NCBI GenBank assembly: GCA_947586295.1 | Contig: CANPXQ010000070.1 | Span: 1-5,102, forward strand | Direction of reading: 5' to 3' | Length of the DNA: 5,102 nt | Source: an uncultured Bacilli bacterium | GTDB taxonomy: Bacteria > Bacillota_I > Bacilli_A > RF39 > UBA660 | Part shown: piece by piece, positions 1-4,833 of the stretch | How the letters are laid out: every line of letters starts with the position of its first letter | Position numbering within the stretch: the stretch's first letter is position 1 | Translations under genes and position numbers: made by a program | The notes under the pieces: model-generated | Database searches by the model: none | What the model was told of the DNA's origin: nothing | Seen by the model: only the letters and a program-made list of their open reading frames with translations

Positions 1-1
1 C

Positions 2-64
2 TTTCCAATTAATATATATGATGTTTATGCTGATTATAACTTTAATCCATCACCTCATATCTAA
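2..64 (+). CDS. Possible 3' end of an upstream gene (partial)
   Basis: The frame starting at base 2 is open from the window edge to a TAA at 62-64 and reads FPINIYDVYADYNFNPSPHI. The codons resemble those of the neighbouring genes (GAT, TAT, AAT, GTT). Only 20 residues are visible, so no family can be named. Frame 3 is also open, to a TAA at 90-92, but gives a less natural hydrophobic peptide. The segment could equally be non-coding. No terminator is evident between this stop and the promoter at 108. Confidence 0.3.
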   Translation, partial: FPINIYDVYADYNFNPSPHI

Positions 65-107
65 TACACAGCAAATTTTATTTAAAACTTAAAGCAAAAT
101 TAATGAT

Positions 108-137
108 TTGACAAAATTTAATTTCTTTTGCTATAAT
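108..137 (+). promoter_or_regulatory. Sigma-A-type promoter with extended -10, upstream of the 179-aa gene
   Basis: A perfect -35 box TTGACA lies at 108-113 and a perfect -10 box TATAAT at 132-137. The spacer is 18 nt, and TG at 129-130 gives the extended -10 pattern TGnTATAAT. Transcription would start near 144, leaving a leader of about 20 nt before the ribosome binding site and ATG at 165. This also rules out a TTG start at 108, because that codon is the -35 box itself. Confidence 0.85.
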
Positions 138-164
138 ATACTCTTCGCTAAAGGAAGGGATATT

Positions 165-704
165 ATGGAAGAATTAAAGTATTTTCTTGCTTTACAATTA
201 ATTAAAGGACAAGAAGTATTAATTGATATTTCGGTTTTAGATATAGCACATTTATTTAATCCTCGTAATTTAGAAGAAATAGATGCATTTACTTTAAATT
301 TTACTAAAGAAGAAATAATTAATTCTATAGATAGAGCTAATATTGCTGATGGTTATTTAAATGGTAATTTATGTATTGTATTAGTAAGAAATAAAAAGGT
401 AATCGATACGAAAGAAGTATTAACTAAAGACTTTGTTAATAATTTTGAATTAGGTCAATATTTATATTCAATTATAAATAATAAAAATTTATTAAGTAAT
501 TTTGCTAATAAATATAACTCCTATAATATAGATATTGAAAATAAACAATTAATGATTACAGCATGTAAACAAAGAGATATAGAACAAATATATATATTAT
601 TTAATAAATTAGATTATATTAATAAAAGAGAGTTTTTAATATATATAATCAATAATACGAAAAAGAAAAATAAAGAATTAAAGTTAGATAAAGCCTTTGA
701 ATAA
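165..704 (+). CDS. Uncharacterised 179-aa protein
   Basis: I do not recognise this protein. ATG165 is chosen because AAGGAAGGGA at 151-160 is a good ribosome binding site and a near-perfect promoter sits just upstream. An in-frame TTG at 108 would extend the protein by 19 residues but lies inside the -35 box. The product is rich in Ile, Leu, Asn and Lys. It has no obvious signal peptide, membrane segment or catalytic motif and looks like a soluble, mostly mixed alpha/beta protein. A beta-rich stretch around residues 68-80 (LCIVLVRNKKVI) is followed by helical sequence with a Lys-rich C-terminus (residues 163-175). The gene is monocistronic, with its own promoter and terminator, so its neighbours give no clue to function. 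It could be a lineage-specific cytosolic protein. Base composition matches the surrounding genes. Confidence 0.8.
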   Translation: MEELKYFLALQLIKGQEVLIDISVLDIAHLFNPRNLEEIDAFTLNFTKEEIINSIDRANIADGYLNGNLCIVLVRNKKVIDTKEVLTKDFVNNFELGQYLYSIINNKNLLSNFANKYNSYNIDIENKQLMITACKQRDIEQIYILFNKLDYINKREFLIYIINNTKKKNKELKLDKAFE

Positions 705-716
705 GAGGCTTTTTTG
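690..716 (+). terminator. Rho-independent terminator overlapping the end of the 179-aa gene
   Basis: AAAGCCT at 690-696 pairs with AGGCTTT at 706-712 around a 9-nt loop, followed by T's to 715. The 5' arm encodes the last codons of the gene and the TAA stop (702-704) lies in the loop. A ribosome reaching the stop would therefore cover the 5' arm. Confidence 0.85.
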
Positions 717-768
717 TCAATATATGTCTAATAAAAAAGAAAAATATATTAATTAAATAAAAAAATAC

Positions 769-774
769 TATAAT
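769..774 (+). promoter_or_regulatory. Possible -10 box for the AI-2E family gene
   Basis: TATAAT at 769-774 is a perfect -10, but no good -35 lies at the right distance; TATATT at 745-750 (18-nt spacer) is weak. Transcription would start at about 781, right at the ribosome binding site AAGAGG (781-786), leaving a leader of only about 12 nt. The surrounding 721-780 is almost pure A/T, so a chance match is possible. Confidence 0.4.
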
Positions 775-792
775 ATTAATAAGAGGTATATT

Positions 793-1941
793 ATGTTTAA
801 AAAGAAAAAAGGTATTGATAATGAAGGTTTAAATGAAATAATTTATTTAGGGAGAAATATTTTAAAAGTATTGTATTTTGCTTTAATTATAGCGATTATT
901 TTTGCAACTATTGGAATAGGTAGAATGTTAGGTATTTTTAAATTATGTGGTACTTTATTTAAAATATTATCGCCTTTATTTATTGGTTTTGTTATTGCTT
1001 GGTTGTTTAATCCTTTGGTTACTAAAATGACTAAAAAAGGAATGCCAAGAATTGTTGCTTCTATAATTGTTTATGCTATATTTATTATATTTCTCGTTTT
1101 AATTTTTCAAATTTTTATTCCGGTATTGTATAAAGAAATAAATGAATTATTAGGTACATTACCAAGTATTATTACTAAAATAGGAGATTTTATAAATAAT
1201 ATTTTTAATAAATTTGAAATAGAAGGATTAAATATTGAAATATTTAAAAATAATTTACTGGCAACAATAAATAATTATGGAATTAGTTTATCCGAAGGAC
1301 TACCTAATACTATTGTTAATGTTGTAACTTCTTTATTTAGTGGAATCGGTAATATCTTATTTGGATTAATTATTGGTATATATATGTTATTTGATTTTGA
1401 TGATATATCTAATGTTTTAATTAAATTTTTACCTAAAAAACATCAAATGGAAGCTTTACAATTATTAAATAATATTGGTAAAGAAGTAAGAAAATGTGTT
1501 AATGGTACTTTATTAGTAGCTTGTATGGTCTTTATTTGCGATGTTATTGGCTTTACTTTAATTGGCTTAAATGCTTCTTTGTTATTTGGATTATTCTGTG
1601 GTATTACGGATTTAATTCCTTATATAGGACCATATATTGGTACGGCTGTAGCGACAATAGTTGGTTTAACGCAAAGTCCTTTAATTGGTTTTGGTGTTTT
1701 AATAATTGCTTGTGTTGTTCAATTAATTGAAAGTTATGTCTTACAACCAATAGTTATGAGTAAAGCTACAAATTTACATCCGGTTGTTATTATTGTTGGT
1801 TTATTAGTCTTTGGTTATTTCTTTGGTATTGTAGGTATGATATTAGCAACGCCAATACTTTCAATTATTAAAGTTATTTATCAATTTTTAGATAATAAAT
1901 TTGATTTTTTCAATAATAATGAAATTATAGAATTAAAATAG
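793..1941 (+). CDS. AI-2E family transporter (PerM/YtvI/TqsA-like)
   Basis: A 382-aa integral membrane protein of the AI-2E exporter family (PF01594). Family members export small molecules such as autoinducer-2, or act in Na+/H+ antiport or as permeases of unknown substrate; the substrate here cannot be told from sequence. Hydrophobic segments fall near residues 23-45, 55-76, 87-113, 174-200, 238-258, 262-291, 296-320 and 328-363. This fits the family's eight-TM layout, with a larger soluble stretch at 114-170 after TM3. The family hallmark is D273-LIPYIGPYIG-283, followed by E313-SYVLQPIVMSKATNLHP-330. The length is usual for the family. The start follows AAGAGG at 781-786. The N-terminus is Lys-rich (residues 3-6) and probably cytoplasmic. 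The gene lies between a terminator and the T-box promoter, so it is probably transcribed alone. Its TAG stop is only 4 bases from the next -35 box, and no terminator separates it from the T-box unit. Confidence 0.9.
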   Translation: MFKKKKGIDNEGLNEIIYLGRNILKVLYFALIIAIIFATIGIGRMLGIFKLCGTLFKILSPLFIGFVIAWLFNPLVTKMTKKGMPRIVASIIVYAIFIIFLVLIFQIFIPVLYKEINELLGTLPSIITKIGDFINNIFNKFEIEGLNIEIFKNNLLATINNYGISLSEGLPNTIVNVVTSLFSGIGNILFGLIIGIYMLFDFDDISNVLIKFLPKKHQMEALQLLNNIGKEVRKCVNGTLLVACMVFICDVIGFTLIGLNASLLFGLFCGITDLIPYIGPYIGTAVATIVGLTQSPLIGFGVLIIACVVQLIESYVLQPIVMSKATNLHPVVIIVGLLVFGYFFGIVGMILATPILSIIKVIYQFLDNKFDFFNNNEIIELK

Positions 1942-1944
1942 GTA

Positions 1945-1973
1945 TTGGCAAATAAAAAGATTTATGGTATATT
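1945..1973 (+). promoter_or_regulatory. Promoter of the T-box/kinase/alaS operon
   Basis: The -35 box TTGGCA (1945-1950) and -10 box TATATT (1968-1973) are separated by exactly 17 nt. TG at 1965-1966 makes it an extended -10 promoter. The predicted start near 1980 lies just before the first T-box helix at 1985, which supports both calls. Confidence 0.8.
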
Positions 1974-1984
1974 AATTAAGTAAT

Positions 1985-2161
1985 CGATGAGAAAAGATTT
2001 TGTATATGATTGTTTTTTTAGAGAGTTAGTGGTTGGTGAAAACTAACAAATATAGTATACAATGCTGCTTTTTAAGATTAATCGGCTAAGGTCGTTAAAA
2101 GAATTAAGGAAATAAAAGGATGGTACCGAGCAAAAGCTCTCCTTGGTAGCGTTCTTTTTTT
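1985..2161 (+). promoter_or_regulatory. Alanine T-box riboswitch leader
   Basis: A tRNA-sensing transcription antitermination leader. Stem I closes with CGAT (1985-1988) pairing ATCG (2081-2084). A lower helix GAAAAG (1991-1996) pairs CTTTTT (2068-2073). Above it lies the specifier loop, then GTATAT (2002-2007) pairing GTATAC (2055-2060). The conserved AGAGA (2020-2024) and GGTGAAA (2035-2041) sit around the apical stem GTTAGT (2025-2030)/ACTAAC (2042-2047). With these helices the 3' side of the specifier loop reads AAT-GCT-G, so the specifier is GCT at 2064-2066 (Ala) followed by the expected purine. The T-box sequence GGATGGTACCGAGC (2118-2131) contains TGGT at 2121-2124, which would pair with the tRNA end A-CCA; tRNA-Ala has A at the discriminator. 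Uncharged tRNA-Ala should favour antitermination and expression of the downstream kinase and alaS. Confidence 0.92.
2114..2161 (+). terminator. T-box intrinsic terminator (regulated)
   Basis: The 5' arm AAAGGATGGTACCGAGC pairs with the region GCTC (2136-2139) and GGTAGCGTTCTT (2145-2156). There is an AAAA loop, one G-G mismatch and a TCCTT bulge, and a T-run follows to 2161. The 5' arm contains the T-box sequence that binds the tRNA acceptor end, so terminator and antiterminator are mutually exclusive. The T-run ends just before the kinase ribosome binding site. Confidence 0.85.
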
Positions 2162-2178
2162 ATTAGAAGGAGGAAATT

Positions 2179-2709
2179 ATGAGAATATTTATTGTTGCTG
2201 GTAAAGCAGGAAGTGGTAAGAGTGAAGTGGCAAAGTTTATAAATGAATATTATATTTATAAATTAGATACTTGTGTTGTAACCCAATATAGTAAGTATTT
2301 AAAGAATTTTGCTAAAGAATTAACGGATTGGGATGGAATTAGTGAAAATAAACCGCGTCAATTTTTACAAGAATTTGGAACGAAAATTCGCAATTATAAT
2401 TCTGAATTTTTTACTAAAAGAATGTTAGAAGATATTGATATTTATGAACTTGCCGGAATTAATAATATAATTATTAGTGATGCGAGAATGCCTGAGGAAA
2501 TTGAAAGATTAAAAAATAGTTTAGATAATGTGTATAGTATTTATGTGGAAAACCAATTTGCTTTAAGTAAATTGAGTATAACGGAACAAGCTCATATTAC
2601 CGAAACAGCTTTAGATAATTATAATGATTTTGATTATACTTTAGCTAATGACGGAACTAAAGAAGATTTAAAAAATAAGATATTTAAATTTTTAGAAGGG
2701 ATCGAATAA
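2179..2709 (+). CDS. P-loop nucleotide kinase, deoxynucleoside monophosphate kinase-like
   Basis: A 176-aa cytosolic P-loop kinase. Walker A is G8-KAGSGKS-15. The pattern D50-W-D-G with R60 and the QEFGTKIR stretch (64-71), then a strand ending in ISDARMPEEIERLK (99-112), resembles the 'WDG...LLQ..GTE.R' and 'DVRFPNE' motifs of the phage T4 gp1-like dNMP kinase family. The C-terminal HITETALDNYNDFDYTL-ANDGT stretch (139-160) matches the 'D..I.N.G' ending common to such kinases. It probably transfers phosphate from ATP to a (deoxy)nucleoside monophosphate, but the substrate is not determined. The ribosome binding site GAAGGAGG (2166-2173) sits 5 nt before the ATG. It is the first gene after the alanine T-box and overlaps alaS by one base (TAATG), so it is co-transcribed and probably translationally coupled. 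A dephospho-CoA kinase-like or other small P-loop kinase is the main alternative. Confidence 0.75.
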   Translation: MRIFIVAGKAGSGKSEVAKFINEYYIYKLDTCVVTQYSKYLKNFAKELTDWDGISENKPRQFLQEFGTKIRNYNSEFFTKRMLEDIDIYELAGINNIIISDARMPEEIERLKNSLDNVYSIYVENQFALSKLSITEQAHITETALDNYNDFDYTLANDGTKEDLKNKIFKFLEGIE

Positions 2710-4454
2710 TGAAAAATTTAAAAGATTTATATATTGATTTTTTTGTAAGTAAAAATCATAAACAAATTCCTAGTGCTCCCTTAGTACCAGAAAATGACCC
2801 ATCAGTTTTATTTAATACGGCAGGTATGCAACCTTTAATTCCTTATTTAATGGGACAAAAACATCCTTATGGTGTAAGATTATGCAATTATCAAAAATGT
2901 TTAAGAACTACGGATTTGGATGAAGTAGGAGATGCTACTCATCATACTTTCTTTGAAATGTTAGGTAATTGGTCATTAGGAGATTATTTTAAAGATGAAT
3001 CTATTGCTTGGAGTTTTGAATTTTTAACGGAAGTTTTAAATATTCCAGTTGAAAGATTAGCTGTTACGGTTTATGCTGGTAAAGGTAATATTCCTTTTGA
3101 TCAAGTAAGCTATGATAAATGGTTAAGTTTAGGCATTCCTAAAGAAAGAATTGCTAAGACGGAAAAAGATAATTTTTGGATAGCTGGAGAAACTGGACCT
3201 TGTGGTCCGGATACGGAAATTTTTTATTTTCGTAGTGATGAAGATATTCCTACTGATTTTGATCCAAGTGATAATCGTTGGGTAGAAATATGGAATAATG
3301 TTTTTATGCAATATTATTTAGATGAAGAAAAAAATATTACTGATTTGCCTAAGAAAAATGTTGACACCGGTATGGGTGTTGAAAGAACAACTGCTATATT
3401 AGAAGGAGTTAATGATAATTATGCTTCTTCTATTTGGAAAGATGTTATAGAAGAAATTGAGCAAATAGCCTCATTACCTTATATTGGTAATGAACAAAGT
3501 ATGCGTATTATTGCTGATCATTTAAGAACGGCGGTATTTATTAGTGCCGATTATGCTGGAATTAAACCTAGTAATACCGATCAAGGTTATATTTTAAGAA
3601 GATTAATTAGAAGAGCAATAAGATATGCCAAAAAATTAAATATTGATATTAATAGTAATTGGGAAGAAAGAATTGCTCGTCTTATTATTCAAAAATATGG
3701 CAAATATTATCAAGAATTAAAAGATAATGAACAAGTAGTATATGATGTCTTAAAAAATGAAAAAATAAAATTTAATCGGACTTTAGAAAAAGGGTTAAAA
3801 GAATTTGCTAAAGTAATTAAAGATAATACTACGATAGATGATGTTACAGCTTTTCATCTATATGATACTTATGGCTTTCCGATTGAACTTACAGTGGAAC
3901 TAGCTAAAGAAAGAAATATTGCAGTTGATATAGATGGCTTTAAAAAGCGTTTTAAAGAACATCAAGAGCTATCACGAACCGCTTCTAGTGGAAAATTTAA
4001 AGGTGGTCTAGCAGGTAATGGAGAAATGGAAACTAAATATCATACAGCAACTCATTTACTTAATGCCGCTTTAAAAAGAGTGGTTGGTCCCGATGTTCAT
4101 CAAAAAGGAAGTAATATAACCAGTGAAAGAATGCGTTTTGATTTTTCTTGTGATCATAAATTAAGTGCTGAAGAAATAAAAGCAACTGAAGAATTAGTAA
4201 ATGAATGGATTAAGCAAAAAATGGATGTTACAGTTACCGAAATGCCTAAAGAAGAAGCCTTAAAAAGTGGTGCAGAATGTATGTTTATTGAAAAGTATCC
4301 GGAATTAGTAACTGTTTATAGTATTGCAGATGTATCTAAAGAATTATGCGGTGGTCCTCACGTTAAAAACACTAGTGAATTAGGACATTTTAAAATAATT
4401 AAAGAAGAAAGTTCCTCAGCAGGTGTAAGAAGAATTAAAGCAGTATTAGAATAA
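2709..4454 (+). CDS. alaS: Alanine--tRNA ligase, short form lacking C-Ala domain
   Basis: A class II synthetase that charges tRNA-Ala with alanine. The catalytic core comes first: motif 1 region near 25-49 (LVPENDPSVLFNTAGMQP), motif 2 from R57 through CLRTTDLDEVGDATHHTFFEMLG (64-86), GPCGPDTEIFY (163-173), WNNVFMQY (195-202), and motif 3 DTGMGVERTTAIL (219-231). The editing domain, which hydrolyses Ser/Gly-tRNA-Ala, keeps all four zinc ligands: H445-x3-H449 and C547-x3-H551. The length is 581 aa, against about 850-900 for ordinary bacterial AlaRS. The protein ends at GVRRIKAVLE, exactly where the C-Ala domain normally follows, and only ~30 residues separate the end of the tRNA-recognition region from HTATHLL, so the beta-barrel insert is also missing. 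The 'GDATHHTFFEMLGNWSLGDYFK' and 'KFKGGLAG' stretches recall the compact AlaRS of CPR/Patescibacteria. The reading frame is intact, so this is an architecture, not a truncation by mutation. The ribosome binding site GAAGGG (2695-2700) lies inside the kinase gene. Confidence 0.95.
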   Translation: MKNLKDLYIDFFVSKNHKQIPSAPLVPENDPSVLFNTAGMQPLIPYLMGQKHPYGVRLCNYQKCLRTTDLDEVGDATHHTFFEMLGNWSLGDYFKDESIAWSFEFLTEVLNIPVERLAVTVYAGKGNIPFDQVSYDKWLSLGIPKERIAKTEKDNFWIAGETGPCGPDTEIFYFRSDEDIPTDFDPSDNRWVEIWNNVFMQYYLDEEKNITDLPKKNVDTGMGVERTTAILEGVNDNYASSIWKDVIEEIEQIASLPYIGNEQSMRIIADHLRTAVFISADYAGIKPSNTDQGYILRRLIRRAIRYAKKLNIDINSNWEERIARLIIQKYGKYYQELKDNEQVVYDVLKNEKIKFNRTLEKGLKEFAKVIKDNTTIDDVTAFHLYDTYGFPIELTVELAKERNIAVDIDGFKKRFKEHQELSRTASSGKFKGGLAGNGEMETKYHTATHLLNAALKRVVGPDVHQKGSNITSERMRFDFSCDHKLSAEEIKATEELVNEWIKQKMDVTVTEMPKEEALKSGAECMFIEKYPELVTVYSIADVSKELCGGPHVKNTSELGHFKIIKEESSSAGVRRIKAVLE

Positions 4455-4483
4455 ATATAGTGTATTTATAATGTACTTGAAAA

Positions 4484-4580
4484 AGTGTGAAAATGTTTTC
4501 GCTTCCGGGTGGCTATCGAGTAATAAATAATCCTGGTTGACAATGTAAGATAACTTCATCTTTTGATGGAGTTTTCTTTT
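4484..4580 (+). ncRNA. Candidate structured 3' RNA ending in a terminator
   Basis: Directly after alaS lies a run of three hairpins. The first is 4487-4492 with 4497-4502 (6 bp, AUGU loop). The second is CCGGG (4505-4509) with CCTGG (4532-4536), one G-U pair, enclosing 22 nt. The third is the terminator at 4552-4580. This stretch is clearly richer in G and C than the surrounding DNA. It could be the 3' untranslated region of the alaS mRNA, a processed small RNA, or an independent RNA. I matched it to no known riboswitch or ncRNA class, and no convincing promoter precedes it: TTGACA at 4537-4542 has no -10 partner. Confidence 0.35.
4552..4580 (+). terminator. Rho-independent terminator of the kinase-alaS operon
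   Basis: AACTTCATC (4552-4560) pairs with GATGGAGTT (4565-4573) as a 9-bp stem with one G-U pair and a TTTT loop, followed by TTCTTTT. It lies about 100 bases beyond the alaS stop and is the most likely end of the operon transcript. Confidence 0.85.
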
Positions 4581-4602
4581 GTTTTGACTCTAGATAATCT
4601 AC

Positions 4603-4643
4603 TGGGGAGTTTTAATAAGAAAACTACATATTCTGGTGGGGAG
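4603..4643 (+). repeat. Two TGGGGAG direct repeats
   Basis: TGGGGAG occurs at 4603-4609 and 4637-4643, each preceded by a CT-rich CTAC/TCTGG context and each at the base of a hairpin. The first is followed by AGTTTT-AATAAG-AAAACT (4608-4625); the second forms the arm of the terminator at 4640-4662. G-runs of four are rare in this AT-rich sequence. A third, TGGGGGAT, is at 4767-4774. Confidence 0.45.
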
Positions 4644-4667
4644 ATAATAAAAATATATCTCCTTTTT
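4640..4667 (+). terminator. Second Rho-independent terminator in the gap
   Basis: GGAGATA (4640-4646) pairs perfectly with TATCTCC (4656-4662) around a 9-nt A-rich loop, followed by TTTTT (4663-4667). It could back up the operon terminator at 4552-4580, or end a short separate transcript covering 4581-4667. Confidence 0.75.
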
Positions 4668-4670
4668 AAC

Positions 4671-4730
4671 TGGACATAACTAATAATTAAATATAATATT
4701 TTGTCAAAAAAAGTAAAGTTTTTCTAAACT
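4671..4730 (+). promoter_or_regulatory. Candidate promoters for the secreted-protein gene
   Basis: Two overlapping possibilities exist. One is TGGACA (4671-4676) with a perfect TATAAT (4692-4697), but a short 15-nt spacer. The other is TTGTCA (4701-4706) with TAAACT (4725-4730) and an 18-nt spacer. Either would give a leader of roughly 100-130 nt. Neither is decisive, and a third candidate is discussed at the TA repeat. Confidence 0.4.
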
Positions 4731-4742
4731 AAAAACGGTCGC

Positions 4743-4767
4743 TTGATATATATATATATAGTACAAT
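4743..4767 (+). repeat. (TA)7 tract between promoter-like boxes
   Basis: Seven TA units run from 4747 to 4760. They lie between TTGATA (4743-4748, -35-like) and TACAAT (4762-4767, -10-like). The present spacer is 13 nt, too short for efficient sigma-A transcription; two more TA units would make it 17. The repeat is certain; its role as a promoter switch is inference. Confidence 0.5.
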
Positions 4768-4777
4768 GGGGGATAGA

Positions 4778-4811
4778 AGGATATTTATTATATAGAAAAT
4801 GTAAATATCCT
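4778..4811 (+). promoter_or_regulatory. Leader hairpin next to the ribosome binding site
   Basis: AGGATATTTA (4778-4787) and TAAATATCCT (4802-4811) form a perfect 10-bp inverted repeat with a 14-nt loop. It ends only 3 nt before the AGGAGATG ribosome binding site (4815-4822). In RNA it could protect the 5' end or affect ribosome access; as DNA it could be an operator. No U-run follows, so it is not a terminator. Confidence 0.6.
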
Positions 4812-4833
4812 AATAGGAGATGACTTACTATAT

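Noticed and set aside
108..164. TTG start at 108 giving a 198-aa version of the first gene
   Set aside because: The TTG is part of the -35 box TTGACA and lies upstream of the predicted transcription start; ATG165 has its own ribosome binding site.
1521..1730. 69-aa forward frame inside the AI-2E gene
   Set aside because: It lies in another frame of a well-supported membrane protein gene, with an unnatural Trp/Tyr/Cys-rich product and no ribosome binding site.
3129..3311. 60-aa reverse-strand frame inside alaS
   Set aside because: It lies opposite the conserved catalytic core of AlaRS; its product has no recognisable features.
2709..4454. AlaRS as a frameshifted or truncated pseudogene
   Set aside because: The frame is intact, all motifs and zinc ligands are kept, and the stop falls at a clean domain boundary; the missing internal beta-barrel also argues for a designed compact architecture rather than a broken 3' end.
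4471..4530. 19-codon frame MYLKKCENVFASGWLSSNK after alaS
   Set aside because: No ribosome binding site or promoter, and it overlaps the hairpins at 4487-4536. A leader peptide cannot be excluded but is unsupported.
4537..4565. Perfect TTGACA at 4537-4542 as a promoter
   Set aside because: No -10-like sequence lies 15-19 nt downstream; that stretch is the terminator hairpin.
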